Of a DNA stretch of 64,000 nt, positions 52,784 to 63,131 are shown in pieces. The notes below the pieces were generated by a model. It saw nothing but the letters and a program-made list of their open reading frames with translations, was not told where the DNA came from and made no database searches. This DNA is from Loigolactobacillus coryniformis subsp. coryniformis KCTC 3167 = DSM 20001 (GTDB lineage Bacteria > Bacillota > Bacilli > Lactobacillales > Lactobacillaceae). A program made the position numbers and the translations under genes. The stretch spans positions 1,364,001 through 1,428,000 of the forward strand of contig NZ_CP017713.1 in the NCBI RefSeq assembly GCF_002706425.1. The letters are read 5' to 3'. Within the stretch, counting starts at the first letter, position 1. Every line of letters begins with the position of its first letter.

Positions 52784-55327
52784 ATGGGTAAAAAACGTAT
52801 CTACGAATTAGCGAAAGAATTAGATGTCCAATCAAAAGTAGTGATTGATCGGGCGAAAAAAGCTGGAATCGATATTAAGAATCATATGTCCACGATTGAC
52901 GATGCGCAAGAAAAAGTATTGCGTAACGCGATCAGTGGCGGAAAGGTGGCCAATACGCCAAATACTCAGCCGGTGGATCACACCAAAAAGGCAGCGCCAG
53001 CACCTCAGGCAGCACGCCCACAACAACCGACGCGTAACGAACACAGTCATGACGCGCATACACCTGCACATAATGACCGTGATCGCAACCAACCAAACCG
53101 GAATTACCAAGGCCAACACAGTAACAACAACTCAGGCCAACGTAGTAATCAAAACCAGCATGGTAACAACAATCATTCACAAAATCGTAATGATCGTTAT
53201 AACCATAATAACAACCACAATAACAAGCCACGGGTATCAGCTAGCAATAACCGGGTAGCACCAAACCCACAAAATCGCGCTGATAACCGGGCACCAGTAA
53301 ATGCAGCAAAACCAATCAGTTCGGCTAATTCTACGGTAAGAAGCAGCAATAACCGTAATCAAGGTACCGTTGGCGGCAACACTGCTGGTGGTAATCGTAA
53401 TAGTAGCAGTCGCTTTGGTAACAATAATAGTAACCGTGGCGGCCGTGGTGGTAACAATCGTTTTGGTGGCAATGCTGGCGGCGGTCGTTTCAACAAGAAG
53501 CGCAATCGTCGTAACAAACGCCAGAACCATTCTGTTACGCCACCAACAACGCGGAAAGAACGGGCTTTGCCAGAAGTATTACAATACACTGAAGGCATGA
53601 ACGTTCAAGATATCGCTAAGTTGATCCACCGTGAACCAGCCGAAATCATCAAAAAATTATTCATGATGGGCGTTATGGTTAACCAAAACCAGTCGTTAGA
53701 AAAAGATACGATCGAAGTTTTGGCAGCGGATTATGGCATCAAAGCTGAAGAAAAAGTTCAAGTAGATATTTCTGATTTGGATAAATTCTTTGCTGCTGAA
53801 GAAGCGAATACTAGTTATCAAGAAAAGCGGCCACCAGTTGTTACGATCATGGGGCACGTCGATCATGGTAAAACAACCTTGCTGGATAAGTTACGCCATA
53901 CTAGTGTGACTGAAGGCGAAGCCGGCGGGATCACCCAAGCAATCGGTGCTTATCAAGTTAAGTCGAATGATCGTTTGATCACGTTCTTGGATACCCCAGG
54001 ACATGCGGCCTTTACTGATATGCGTGCACGTGGCGCTGATGTGACTGATATTATTGTTTTAGTTGTTGCCGCTGATGATGGCGTAATGCCACAAACGATT
54101 GAAGCCATTAACCATGCGAAAGCAGCTAATGCGCCAATTATCGTTGCGGTCAACAAAATCGATAAACCGAATGCTAACCCGAACCATGTGATGGAACAAT
54201 TGACTGAATATGAATTGATTCCTGAAGACTGGGGTGGCGATACGATCTTCGTTCCAATTTCAGCTAAGTTTGGTAAGAACCTAGATGAATTATTGGAAAT
54301 GATCTTATTGGAAGCTGACATGCTGGAATTGAAAGCCAATCCTAAGCAAAAAGGTGCCGGTACGGTTATCGAAGCGCGTTTGGATAAAGGTAAGGGTGCT
54401 GTCGCATCGTTATTAGTTCAACAAGGGACTTTACGCATCGGTGATCCAATCGTTGTCGGTAACACGTTTGGTCGTGTCCGCGTTATGACTAATGACCGTG
54501 GTCGTCGGATCAAAGAAGCTAAGCCATCAACACCAGTAGAAATCACTGGTTTAAGTGATGTACCAGAATCAGCCGATAAGTTTATCGTCTTTGATGACGA
54601 AAAAACAGCACGGGCTGCTGGTGAAGAACGGGCTAAACAAGCTGTTTTGGCTCAACGTAACCGGACGAAGCATGTCACATTGGACAATTTGTTTGAAACC
54701 ATGCAAGAAGGTCAACTTAAAGAAGTCGATATTATTATCAAAGCTGACGTTCAAGGTTCAGTTGAAGCTTTAGCTAATAGCTTGCAAAAAATCGATGTTG
54801 AAGGCGTGCGGGTCAATATCATCCATGAAGCCGTTGGTGCGATCAATGAAAGTGATGTCACCTTAGCTGCTGCAAGTAACGCGGTTATCATCGGTTTCAA
54901 CGTTCGTCCAACACCACGGGCTAAAGACCAAGCTAGCACCGAAGACGTTGATATCCGCTTGCATAACGTTATCTACAACGCAATCGATGAAGTAGAAACT
55001 GCGATGAAAGGGATGCTCGAACCAACTTACCGCGAGAAGGTTATCGGTCAGTTAGATGTACGGCAAACCTACAAAGTTTCTAAAGTTGGCACGATTGCTG
55101 GCTTTATCGTGACTTCAGGTGTGGTCAAACGTGATTCTGGCGTTCGCTTAATTCGTGATGGCATTGTCGTTTACGAAGGTAAGATCGCTAGCTTGAAGCA
55201 TTTGAAAGACGACGTTAAAGAAGTCAAACAAGGTTTCGAAGGTGGCTTAATGATCGAAAACTACAACGACGTCAAGGAAGGCGACCAAATCGAAGTCTTC
55301 ATCATGGAAGAAGTTCCCGTCGAATAG
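52784..55327 (+). CDS. infB: Translation initiation factor IF-2
   Basis: 847 residues. The N-terminal IF2N domain (1-50) is followed by a long linker (about 65-250) very rich in Asn, Arg, Gly and Gln. The GTPase has [12 protein letters not shown] (G1), DTPGHAAF (G3) and NKIDKP (G4) around residue 355, then IF2 domains II to IV to the end. GGGAGCG precedes the ATG. The Asn-rich linker with many NNN and NHN runs is longer and more skewed than usual. Confidence 0.97.
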   Translation: MGKKRIYELAKELDVQSKVVIDRAKKAGIDIKNHMSTIDDAQEKVLRNAISGGKVANTPNTQPVDHTKKAAPAPQAARPQQPTRNEHSHDAHTPAHNDRDRNQPNRNYQGQHSNNNSGQRSNQNQHGNNNHSQNRNDRYNHNNNHNNKPRVSASNNRVAPNPQNRADNRAPVNAAKPISSANSTVRSSNNRNQGTVGGNTAGGNRNSSSRFGNNNSNRGGRGGNNRFGGNAGGGRFNKKRNRRNKRQNHSVTPPTTRKERALPEVLQYTEGMNVQDIAKLIHREPAEIIKKLFMMGVMVNQNQSLEKDTIEVLAADYGIKAEEKVQVDISDLDKFFAAEEANTSYQEKRPPVVTIMGHVDHGKTTLLDKLRHTSVTEGEAGGITQAIGAYQVKSNDRLITFLDTPGHAAFTDMRARGADVTDIIVLVVAADDGVMPQTIEAINHAKAANAPIIVAVNKIDKPNANPNHVMEQLTEYELIPEDWGGDTIFVPISAKFGKNLDELLEMILLEADMLELKANPKQKGAGTVIEARLDKGKGAVASLLVQQGTLRIGDPIVVGNTFGRVRVMTNDRGRRIKEAKPSTPVEITGLSDVPESADKFIVFDDEKTARAAGEERAKQAVLAQRNRTKHVTLDNLFETMQEGQLKEVDIIIKADVQGSVEALANSLQKIDVEGVRVNIIHEAVGAINESDVTLAAASNAVIIGFNVRPTPRAKDQASTEDVDIRLHNVIYNAIDEVETAMKGMLEPTYREKVIGQLDVRQTYKVSKVGTIAGFIVTSGVVKRDSGVRLIRDGIVVYEGKIASLKHLKDDVKEVKQGFEGGLMIENYNDVKEGDQIEVFIMEEVPVE

Positions 55328-55478
55328 TTTTAGATACGTTTAGACCATAATTGTGTAATAGGGCCATGTTTCTTGCGGCGAGTAGTTTGCCACAAGAATG
55401 GTCACCGACTGGAACATCAAAATTTATTAGTGTATTTGGCTAATAAATCACCTTAATTGTGTAATAGGAGGTAGCGTA
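55328..55478. other. infB-rbfA spacer with hairpins and a direct repeat
   Basis: A 14-bp direct repeat AATTGTGTAATAGG occurs at 55349-55362 and 55455-55468; the second copy runs into the AGGAGG ribosome binding site of rbfA (55466-55471). Between them lie a hairpin CCAT..CTTG.GGC / GCC.CAAG.ATGG (55364-55401) and a perfect ATTTATTAG/CTAATAAAT hairpin (about 55421-55447). No gene. Confidence 0.6.
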
Positions 55479-55832
55479 ATGGCACAATATCGGATTGGCC
55501 GTGTTTCCCAAGAAATTCAAAAGGAAACAACGGACATTTTATTGAAGCGTGTGCGTGATCCCCGGGTCGCAGGCGTCACCATCACTGGCGTTAACGTCAC
55601 TGGCGATTTACAGCAAGCGACGATCTACTACAGTATTCTTTCTGACAAAGCCGGCGACGGTGAAAAAGCACAGCGCGGCTTAGAGAAGGCTACCGGCTTA
55701 ATTCGGATGGAATTAGGCCAACGGATTCGCTTATTTAAGATTCCTGAACTGACTTTTGCTCGGGATGAATCTGTTCAGTACGGTAATCGAATCGATGAAC
55801 TGATCAATCAGTTACATCGGGAAGAGCGTTAA
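55479..55832 (+). CDS. rbfA: Ribosome-binding factor A
   Basis: 117 residues; binds the 30S subunit during late maturation and cold adaptation. IGRVSQEIQKETTDILLKRVRDPRVAGVTITGV and the PELTFARDESVQYGNRIDELI end are typical. AGGAGG lies 7 bases before the ATG. Confidence 0.95.
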   Translation: MAQYRIGRVSQEIQKETTDILLKRVRDPRVAGVTITGVNVTGDLQQATIYYSILSDKAGDGEKAQRGLEKATGLIRMELGQRIRLFKIPELTFARDESVQYGNRIDELINQLHREER

Positions 55833-55843
55833 GTTAAAATTTA

Positions 55844-55881
55844 GCAGACCTTGAGCAATTTTGCTTCAGGTCTGTTTTTTT
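55844..55881 (+). terminator. Terminator after rbfA
   Basis: CAGACCTTGAGC / GCTTCAGGTCTG stem (one G-T bulge region) then seven T. Ends the rimP-rbfA operon. Confidence 0.85.
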
Positions 55882-56007
55882 GCGCTATTTTGTTGGCCGA
55901 CTAGTGACCAGGCTAAATGTGCTATAATGATTTAGTTTGTAAGAGTCATGAAGATTAAGACTTTTACGGTGAGATAGCCATGTGAATCATGAAGGCGGAG
56001 GAAAATA

Positions 56008-56922
56008 ATGAACGGAATTCTACCACTATATAAACCACGCGGCATGACCAGCCACGATTGTGATGCCCAACTGCGGCGCTTATTTCATACGCGTCGTGTC
56101 GGTCATGGCGGCACATTGGACCCAAATGTGGACGGGGTGCTACCGATCTGTATTGGGACTGCCACTAAGGTCGTTGACTATTTGGTGGCCGGCGGCAAAA
56201 CTTATCAGGGTGAGGTAACGTTGGGTTTTGCGACCACGACTGAAGATCTGGATGGTGAGGTGGTTGAAAAAACACCACTCACCGCTGGCTTTAGTACGGC
56301 TCAGATCGATGCGCAAATGCAAACTTTTATTGGAACGATCACGCAGATCCCGCCGATGTTTTCTGCGGTTAAGGTTAAAGGTCGCCGGCTGTATGACTAT
56401 GCTCGGGCTGGTGAAACTGTCGAACGGCCACAACGGCAAGTGACGCTAACTGATTTTAAACGCTTAAATGAACCAGAATTTGACGCGGTTGCCGGGACAC
56501 AGAAGTTTCGTTTTGAGGTCAGCTGTTCTAAAGGGACATATGTGCGTACTTTAGCCGTTGATCTTGGCCGTAAACTAGGTGTTGCGGCGGTGATGTCAGC
56601 ACTGACTCGGGTACAAAGTGGTGGCTTTACTTTAGCCGATACGATTGATCTGGATACCGTGGCAAAATTAAGTGCTGAAGATAAATTGGCAACGATTTTG
56701 CGCCCAATGGAGACGGCCCTAAGCGCTTATCCACAAGTTGAGTTAACGGCAGAACAGTGGGCAAAGGTGCAAAATGGCGCCTTTTTACCGCGAGCGGAAT
56801 TGACACAATTAGATGAAGTGATCGCGTTAGTTTATGATCAAAAAATCAAGGCCCTTTATCAACCGCATCCAGAGTACCCGCACTTATTTCAACCAGTTAA
56901 AATGTTTCTGGCAAATGAATAA
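56008..56922 (+). CDS. truB: tRNA pseudouridine(55) synthase TruB
   Basis: 304 residues. Makes pseudouridine 55 in the T loop of tRNAs. The catalytic Asp is in VGHGGTLDPNVDGVLPI (residues 31-47), TYQGEVTLG and VRTLAVDLGRKLG follow, with a C-terminal PUA-like part. GGAGG precedes the ATG; a perfect TATAAT (55933-55938) lies upstream with no clear -35 box. Confidence 0.95.
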   Translation: MNGILPLYKPRGMTSHDCDAQLRRLFHTRRVGHGGTLDPNVDGVLPICIGTATKVVDYLVAGGKTYQGEVTLGFATTTEDLDGEVVEKTPLTAGFSTAQIDAQMQTFIGTITQIPPMFSAVKVKGRRLYDYARAGETVERPQRQVTLTDFKRLNEPEFDAVAGTQKFRFEVSCSKGTYVRTLAVDLGRKLGVAAVMSALTRVQSGGFTLADTIDLDTVAKLSAEDKLATILRPMETALSAYPQVELTAEQWAKVQNGAFLPRAELTQLDEVIALVYDQKIKALYQPHPEYPHLFQPVKMFLANE

Positions 56923-56949
56923 TTCTATTTAGATTGGAGTCAAGGTTTA

Positions 56950-57906
56950 ATGAAGATCGTACGAATTCATCATCCATATACTGTCGATCAAATTAGTGCG
57001 ACGCCAGTGATTTTGGCGTTAGGCTTTTTTGATGGGGTGCATCGTGGTCACCAGACTGTGATCAAACGGGCCGCGACCATTGCCCGGCAACGGCAAATAC
57101 CCTTAGCGGTGATGACCTTTAATCAGCATCCTGGCTTGGTATTCCACCAATTGGATGCCGAACAAATGAAGTATTTAACGACGCCTGCGATGAAAGCTGA
57201 TTTGATGGCGCAATTAGGTGTCGATATTTTATATATTGTGGAGTTTACGTCTGCGTTTGCGGCATTATCACCCGCTGATTTCGTGGATCAATACATTGTT
57301 GGACTGCACGCTCAAGTAGCGGTTGCTGGTTTTGACTATACTTTTGGTCCTGAGCAGGCGACGATGCAAGATTTACCCCGTTATGCCAATGGGCGTTTCG
57401 ATGTGGTTGAGGTCGCTCAGCAGCAAGATAATGCGGCTAAAATCAGTTCAACGCGGATCCGGGCAGCAATTAAGGCTGGCGATGTGGATCAAGCAAATCG
57501 GCTGTTAGGTTATCCCTACCGCAATGTGGGCGTCGTGGTACATGGCGTGGCCCGTGGGCGAACGATCGGCTTCCCCACACTGAATTTAGCAATCGATCCT
57601 GCACAACATGTGCCGGGGATCGGTATTTATGCGGTTAAATTAGCCATTGCTGGCCGCTGGTACACTGGCATGACTTCGATTGGCCGTAATGTAACTTTCG
57701 GTGATGATAACGCAGTTACAGTTGAGATCTATGTTTTAGACTTTGATCAAATGGTCTACGGGGAACAGGTACAAGTTGCGTGGTTCTCGCGGCTACGCGG
57801 GGAAATAAAATTTGCGGATGCTACTGGCTTAGTTCAACAATTACAGCAAGATAAACAGCATACTCAGGACTATTTTACTCAGCATAGTGGGCAGGTGACA
57901 CTATGA
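56950..57906 (+). CDS. ribF: Bifunctional riboflavin kinase / FAD synthetase
   Basis: 318 residues. The N-terminal FMN adenylyltransferase domain has LGFFDGVHRGHQTVI (about residue 25) and TRIRAAI; the C-terminal riboflavin kinase domain has GRTIGFPTLNL and the GIYAVKL and TVEIYVLDF strands. Makes FMN and FAD, needed here by the flavoprotein at 8538. The stop overlaps the next gene's ATG (ATGA). Confidence 0.96.
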   Translation: MKIVRIHHPYTVDQISATPVILALGFFDGVHRGHQTVIKRAATIARQRQIPLAVMTFNQHPGLVFHQLDAEQMKYLTTPAMKADLMAQLGVDILYIVEFTSAFAALSPADFVDQYIVGLHAQVAVAGFDYTFGPEQATMQDLPRYANGRFDVVEVAQQQDNAAKISSTRIRAAIKAGDVDQANRLLGYPYRNVGVVVHGVARGRTIGFPTLNLAIDPAQHVPGIGIYAVKLAIAGRWYTGMTSIGRNVTFGDDNAVTVEIYVLDFDQMVYGEQVQVAWFSRLRGEIKFADATGLVQQLQQDKQHTQDYFTQHSGQVTL

Positions 57907-59045
57907 CCGGTGCCTATATCCACATTCCTTTTTGTGAGCATATTTGCTATTACTGTGATTTCAACAAAGTTTTTTTGGCAGGACAACCGGTAGATGATTA
58001 TGTGGATTGTTTGTTACAAGAAATGTGCTTAGTTACGGCCGCTCATCCTGAAAAAACAATTGATACGTTATATGTCGGCGGCGGCACACCGACAACCTTG
58101 ACGCCGGCGCAATTAGATCGTCTACTAACCGGTATGCAGGAGATTTTACCTTTTACTGGTCAAGAATTCACTTTTGAAGCCAATCCCAATGATCTACTAA
58201 CTACGGATAAACTAGCGGTATTGCATGCCCATGGTGTTAACCGTTTAAGTATCGGAGTGCAGTCATTTAATGATGACGTGTTGAAAAAGATTGGGCGAAT
58301 CCATCGTAGCGCTGATGTTTATACGGCGATTGCAAATGCACGTAAAGTTGGTTTTGAAAACATCAGTATTGACTTAATTTTTCGCTTACCGGGTCAAAGT
58401 ATGGCTGATTTTACCGATAGTTTGGATAAAGCGATTGCGCTGGATCTACCACACTATTCAACCTATTCATTGATTCTGGAACGAAAAACAGTTTTCTATA
58501 ATTTAATGCGGCAGGGTAAATTACATTTACCTTCAGAAGATGTTGAAGCTGATATGTATGAGTTGGCTTTGGAAAAATTTGCGGCTGCGGGACGACCTCA
58601 GTATGAGATCAGTAACTTTGCACGACCAGGCTACGAATCACAACATAATTTGACCTACTGGCGCAATGACAATTATTTCGGCTTTGGTGCCGGTGCCAGT
58701 GGTTATTTAGGTAAGGAACGTTACCAAAATTTTGGTCCGATCCAACAATATTTAACCCCGCTACATGAGGGACACGTGCCTGTCTTGCAACGGCATGTCT
58801 TGCCGCGTAGTGAACAAATCGAAGAAGAAATGTTTCTTGGGTTAAGAACGGTTGCTGGTGTCGACAAAGCACGCTTTGCCGCTAAATTTAGTTTACCGAT
58901 GGCAGAACTCTATGGGACGACGATCGCTGAATTAGTGGCGCGTGGGCTGTTAGCAGAGGATGAGCAACATATTCATTTAACCCGACGTGGTGAATTTATG
59001 GGGAATGAAGTTTTTCAAGCTTTCTTATTGGATGACGAAACTTAG
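57903..59045 (+). CDS. hemW: Radical SAM protein HemW (heme chaperone type)
   Basis: 380 residues; CEHICYYC (residues 11-18) carries the CxxxCxxC iron-sulfur site, with GGGTPTTL and NRLSIGVQSF downstream. Related to coproporphyrinogen III oxidase HemN but of the HemW branch, which carries heme and does not oxidise. Its place before hrcA is typical of Firmicutes. The start overlaps ribF by 4 bases. Confidence 0.93.
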   Translation: MTGAYIHIPFCEHICYYCDFNKVFLAGQPVDDYVDCLLQEMCLVTAAHPEKTIDTLYVGGGTPTTLTPAQLDRLLTGMQEILPFTGQEFTFEANPNDLLTTDKLAVLHAHGVNRLSIGVQSFNDDVLKKIGRIHRSADVYTAIANARKVGFENISIDLIFRLPGQSMADFTDSLDKAIALDLPHYSTYSLILERKTVFYNLMRQGKLHLPSEDVEADMYELALEKFAAAGRPQYEISNFARPGYESQHNLTYWRNDNYFGFGAGASGYLGKERYQNFGPIQQYLTPLHEGHVPVLQRHVLPRSEQIEEEMFLGLRTVAGVDKARFAAKFSLPMAELYGTTIAELVARGLLAEDEQHIHLTRRGEFMGNEVFQAFLLDDET

Positions 59046-59156
59046 CCATTTGTAGCGCAACTTTAACCCTGGAAAGTGAGCGGGTTTTTAGTGCTGAGCG
59101 ATTTCTCCGTCGTAAGACTGATTTTGGATAATTTAGCGGAAAAACCAGCTGTTGCC

Positions 59157-59222
59157 TTGACTTAAACGTGTGGAGTTGGTATATTAATAATTGTGTTAGC
59201 ACTCAAATGTATCAAGTGCTAA
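59157..59222 (+). promoter_or_regulatory. hrcA operon promoter with CIRCE operator
   Basis: TTGACT (59157-59162), 17-base spacer, TATATT (59180-59185); CIRCE at 59196-59222 reads TTAGCACTC-N9-AAGTGCTAA, one mismatch from the TTAGCACTC-N9-GAGTGCTAA consensus. HrcA bound there would block the start of the operon until heat shock. Confidence 0.92.
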
Positions 59223-59237
59223 AAAGAGGTGGTTCGA

Positions 59238-60278
59238 ATGCTGACCAAGCGACAACTGGTTATCTTAAAGGAAATCGTCCGTTTGTATACTGAAAGTGGT
59301 CAGCCTGTCGGTTCTAAAAAGCTGCTCGACCAACTACCCATGCATGTCAGTTCAGCAACCGTTCGTAACGAGATGGTCCGTTTAGAAGATATGGGTTTGA
59401 TTGAAAAAACGCATTTGTCTTCAGGGCGGGTACCATCGACTAAAGGGTATCGTTACTATTTAGATCATTTAGTTGAACCAAGTAGTGTTGATGCCAACGA
59501 TTTAGCGGTGATCGAAACGTCATTTGATCAAAGCTATCATCAAATTGATCAGATCATTGCGCAGTCAGCCAAGATTCTTTCGAGTTTGACGAGTTACACC
59601 GCTATTTCATTAGGCCCTGAGTTACGCGATGCACGGTTAACTGGTTTTCGGCTAGTTCCTTTAGGCGACCAGCAAGTTATGGCGATTTTAGTCACTGATA
59701 ACGGGGCGGTGGAGAATCAAATCTTCAATGTTCCCCGGGAGCTGGATAGTGAGAGCTTAGAGAAGGCCATTCGAATTATCAATGATCAATTGGTCGGTTT
59801 ATCGTTGACTGGCGTGATCAAGCGTCTGCATAGCGATATTCCCCAGCTTTTGACCCAATATCTGATCACGCCAACTGGCTTTTTGGATATTTTTGGTAAC
59901 GTCTTGAAAAAGGCGGCCCAGGAACGCTTTTATGTGGACGGTAAGATGAACTTGATCAATCCGGCCACCGTCAAAAATGTTGATCAATTGAAATCATTGT
60001 ATAGTTTGATCGATCAAAACGATGATTTAGCTAAATTGATCGGTGTCCCTGATCGGTCCATTGAAGTGCGACTTGGTGACGAACTAACTAGCGATTTACT
60101 GCGTAACTTTAGTTTGATCACTGCCACTTATGACGTGGGCGATCACGGCAAAGGGATGATCGCATTATTAGGTCCCACAAGTATGCCATATTCACGGATG
60201 ATCGGTTTACTCGATGTTTTCCGCGAAGAATTGGCTAAAAAAATAACTGATTATTATACCCATCGCGGGGATGAGTGA
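59238..60278 (+). CDS. hrcA: Heat-inducible transcription repressor HrcA
   Basis: 346 residues. It represses the class I heat-shock genes by binding [36 protein letters not shown] is the N-terminal winged helix; [30 protein letters not shown] is diagnostic. ATG 59238 with AGAGGTGG upstream; GTG 59229 is within that site. Confidence 0.96.
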   Translation: MLTKRQLVILKEIVRLYTESGQPVGSKKLLDQLPMHVSSATVRNEMVRLEDMGLIEKTHLSSGRVPSTKGYRYYLDHLVEPSSVDANDLAVIETSFDQSYHQIDQIIAQSAKILSSLTSYTAISLGPELRDARLTGFRLVPLGDQQVMAILVTDNGAVENQIFNVPRELDSESLEKAIRIINDQLVGLSLTGVIKRLHSDIPQLLTQYLITPTGFLDIFGNVLKKAAQERFYVDGKMNLINPATVKNVDQLKSLYSLIDQNDDLAKLIGVPDRSIEVRLGDELTSDLLRNFSLITATYDVGDHGKGMIALLGPTSMPYSRMIGLLDVFREELAKKITDYYTHRGDE

Positions 60279-60297
60279 TCATTGGAGGTGAATTTGT

Positions 60298-60939
60298 TTG
60301 GCTAAAAATGAACAAGCCGCAGCTGAAGATGCTTTAGCACAAAACGCTGATTTTCCTTCAGAGAAGGATTTAACGGCAAGCACAGCACCTAAGAGTGCCA
60401 GCGCAACTTCTGCAACAGCTGATTCAGCCGCGGATTCAGCAACTGATGCCACTGCAGAAGCAACTTCTGCGGCAGCAGATCCACAAGCTGAGCAGATCAA
60501 GACGTTACAAGAAAAAGTTGACGCGACGGAAGACAAGTATTTACGGGCAGAAGCTGAAATTCAGAATATGAATACACGTTTCAAAAAGGAACGCGAGCAA
60601 TTGCTTAAGTATGAAGGTCAGGATCTGGTAAAGGATATTTTACCAGTGATCGATAACTTGGAACGCGCCTTAGCAGTTGATGTCAATGATAAGAACGGTG
60701 AACAATTGAAGAAGGGTGTCCAAATGGTTTATGATCATTTGGAACGGACTTTGAAAGATCATCAGATCATTGAGATCGCGGCTGCCGATCAGGCCTTTGA
60801 TCCGACCATTCACCAAGCGGTACAAACCGTTGCTGTGGAAGGTGATCAAAAACCTGATACCGTGGTACAGGTATTACAAAAGGGCTATAAGCTCAAAGAC
60901 CGCGTCTTACGACCAGCAATGGTCGTTGTCGCACAATAA
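60298..60939 (+). CDS. grpE: Nucleotide exchange factor GrpE
   Basis: 213 residues; releases ADP from DnaK. The first 65 residues are Ala/Ser/Asp-rich and disordered-looking, followed by the coiled coil (ATEDKYLRAEAEIQNMNTRFKKER) and the C-terminal beta domain (VQVLQKGYKLKDRVLRPAMVVV). TTG 60298 is used, 7 bases after GGAGGTG. dnaK follows. Confidence 0.95.
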   Translation: MAKNEQAAAEDALAQNADFPSEKDLTASTAPKSASATSATADSAADSATDATAEATSAAADPQAEQIKTLQEKVDATEDKYLRAEAEIQNMNTRFKKEREQLLKYEGQDLVKDILPVIDNLERALAVDVNDKNGEQLKKGVQMVYDHLERTLKDHQIIEIAAADQAFDPTIHQAVQTVAVEGDQKPDTVVQVLQKGYKLKDRVLRPAMVVVAQ

Positions 60940-60971
60940 AAATAAAAATTGGTAAAAGAGGTTAGAAATTT

Positions 60972-62828
60972 ATGGCTAAAGTAATTGGTATTGACCTCGG
61001 GACGACTAACTCAGCCGTTGCCGTTCTTGAAGGTAACGAACCAAAAATCATTACAAACCCAGAAGGTAACCGGACAACACCATCCGTTGTTTCTTTTAAA
61101 AATGGTGAAACACAAGTTGGTGAAGTGGCTAAACGCCAAGCAATCACTAACCCAAATACAGTTGCTTCGATCAAACGTCATATGGGCGAAGCTGGCTACA
61201 AAGTTGATGTTGATGGCAAATCTTATACCCCACAAGAAATCTCAGCAATGATCTTGCAATATATCAAGAAATTCTCTGAAGACTATTTGGGCGAAGAAGT
61301 TAACGATGCGGTTATTACCGTACCGGCATACTTTAATGATAGCCAGCGTCAAGCAACTAAAGATGCTGGTAAGATCGCCGGCTTGAACGTACAACGGATC
61401 ATCAACGAACCAACTGCTTCTGCCTTAGCTTATGGCTTGGACAAAGGCGATGCTGATGAAAAAATCTTAGTTTACGATTTAGGTGGCGGTACATTTGACG
61501 TTTCTGTACTTGAATTAGGCGACGGTGTCTTCGAAGTTCTTTCAACTAATGGTGATACACACCTTGGTGGTGACGACTTTGACCAAAAGATCATCGATTG
61601 GTTAGTTGCTGAATTCAAACAAGATAATGGCATCGATCTTTCTAAAGATAAGATGGCCTTACAACGTTTAAAGGATGCTGCAGAAAAAGCTAAGAAAGAC
61701 TTATCTGGTGTTAACGAAGCTCAGATCAGCTTGCCATTTATTTCTGCTGGTGACGCAGGTCCATTGCATTTGGAGAAAACTTTGACTCGTGCTAAATTCG
61801 ACGAAATGACTGCCGATTTAGTTGCCCGGACTAAAGTACCATTTGATAATGCTTTGCGCGATGCTAAATTAAGCTTAGGCGACATTGATAAAGTCATCTT
61901 AAACGGTGGTTCTACACGAATCCCAGCTGTTCAAGAAGCCGTTAAACAATGGACTGGTAAAGAACCAGATCGTTCAATCAACCCTGATGAAGCCGTTGCC
62001 TTAGGCGCTGCTGTTCAAGGTGGGGTTATTACTGGTGATGTTAAAGACGTTGTTTTACTTGACGTTACGCCATTGTCATTAGGTATTGAAACTATGGGCG
62101 GTGTCTTCACTAAGTTGATCGATCGTAACACAACGATCCCAACCAGCAAGTCACAGGTCTTCTCAACTGCTGCTGATAACCAACCAGCCGTTGATATCCA
62201 TGTCTTACAAGGTGAACGGCCAATGGCAGCTGACGATAAGACCTTGGGTCGTTTCCAATTGACTGACATTCCTGCTGCACCTCGTGGTGTACCTCAGATC
62301 GAAGTTAAATTCGATATCGATAAGAACGGTATCGTTAACGTTTCGGCCAAAGATATGGGCACCCAAAAAGAACAAAAGATCACGATCAAGAGTTCTTCAG
62401 GTCTTTCTGATGAAGAAATCGAACGGATGCAAAAAGAAGCCGAAGAAAATGCTGAAGCCGATAAGAAGAAGAAAGAAGAAGTTGATTTACGTAATGACGT
62501 TGAACAACTCCTCTTCACAACTGATAAGACTTTGAAAGAGTTGAAAGGCAAAGTATCCGATGACGAAATCAAGAAAGCAGAAGATGCTAAGGATGCTTTG
62601 AAGAAGGCTCAAGAAGAAAACAACTTGGACGACATGAAGGCTAAACGCGACGATTTGAATAAGATCGTACAAGATTTATCCGTTAAAATGTATGAACAAG
62701 CTGCTAAAGAGCAACAAGCTAAGGGCGGCGACGCTGCAGACCAAGCAACTGGTGATGCTAAGAAAGATGATGACAACACCGTTGATGGTGACTTTGAAGA
62801 AGTCGACCCCGATAAAGATAAAAAATAA
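60972..62828 (+). CDS. dnaK: Chaperone protein DnaK (Hsp70)
   Basis: 618 residues. ATPase motifs: [14 protein letters not shown] at the N terminus, [14 protein letters not shown]-like [19 protein letters not shown], and [12 protein letters not shown]; the Gram-positive form lacks the long DnaK insertion of E. coli in the N-terminal part. The substrate-binding domain ends in the acidic tail [19 protein letters not shown] lies before the ATG. Confidence 0.98.
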   Translation: MAKVIGIDLGTTNSAVAVLEGNEPKIITNPEGNRTTPSVVSFKNGETQVGEVAKRQAITNPNTVASIKRHMGEAGYKVDVDGKSYTPQEISAMILQYIKKFSEDYLGEEVNDAVITVPAYFNDSQRQATKDAGKIAGLNVQRIINEPTASALAYGLDKGDADEKILVYDLGGGTFDVSVLELGDGVFEVLSTNGDTHLGGDDFDQKIIDWLVAEFKQDNGIDLSKDKMALQRLKDAAEKAKKDLSGVNEAQISLPFISAGDAGPLHLEKTLTRAKFDEMTADLVARTKVPFDNALRDAKLSLGDIDKVILNGGSTRIPAVQEAVKQWTGKEPDRSINPDEAVALGAAVQGGVITGDVKDVVLLDVTPLSLGIETMGGVFTKLIDRNTTIPTSKSQVFSTAADNQPAVDIHVLQGERPMAADDKTLGRFQLTDIPAAPRGVPQIEVKFDIDKNGIVNVSAKDMGTQKEQKITIKSSSGLSDEEIERMQKEAEENAEADKKKKEEVDLRNDVEQLLFTTDKTLKELKGKVSDDEIKKAEDAKDALKKAQEENNLDDMKAKRDDLNKIVQDLSVKMYEQAAKEQQAKGGDAADQATGDAKKDDDNTVDGDFEEVDPDKDKK

Positions 62829-62831
62829 AGA

Positions 62832-62943
62832 GTGTGCCATAAGGCGGTCAGCTTCTGGAATATAACCTAGTTTGTTAATAAGAGACACAGCGTGGCTCGT
62901 TTTGCAAACGTAGTTATATGGAAGAAATTGCCTTATAAAACAC
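62832..62943. repeat. Palindromic element, copy 4 (behind dnaK)
   Basis: 112-bp imperfect palindrome, ends GTGTGCCATAAGGC (62832-62845) and GCCTTATAAAACAC (62930-62943), with a TGGAATATAACC arm against GTTATATGGAA. Middle shares AACCTAGTT, AATAAGAGACA and TGGCTCGTTT with the 38292 copy. Beyond it an inverted CAAAACGAGC (62955-62964) could extend the pairing. Confidence 0.75.
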
Positions 62944-62985
62944 GTTTATGCTTAACAAAACGAGCAGTATATCTTTTCCAACAAG

Positions 62986-63017
62986 AAGCCAAAGCCATCG
63001 CGGCTTTTGGCTTTTTG
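62986..63017 (+). terminator. Terminator between dnaK and dnaJ
   Basis: AAGCCAAAGCC / GGCTTTTGGCTT stem with loop ATCGC, then TTTGTTTT. Confidence 0.85.
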
Positions 63018-63035
63018 TTTTAATCTATGGTATGC
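63007..63035 (+). promoter_or_regulatory. Possible own promoter of dnaJ
   Basis: TTGGCT (63007-63012) and TATGCT (about 63031-63036) with an 18-base spacer, overlapping the terminator. No CIRCE is present, so dnaJ may also depend on read-through. Confidence 0.35.
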
Positions 63036-63131
63036 TTGATGAAGTTTTTAATGGTAACGGAGTGCAGTTTGACGCTTGTTTTGGCAAGTTTCGTCAAATT
63101 TGCGTAAATTTCTAGGAGGTTCTTAATACGC

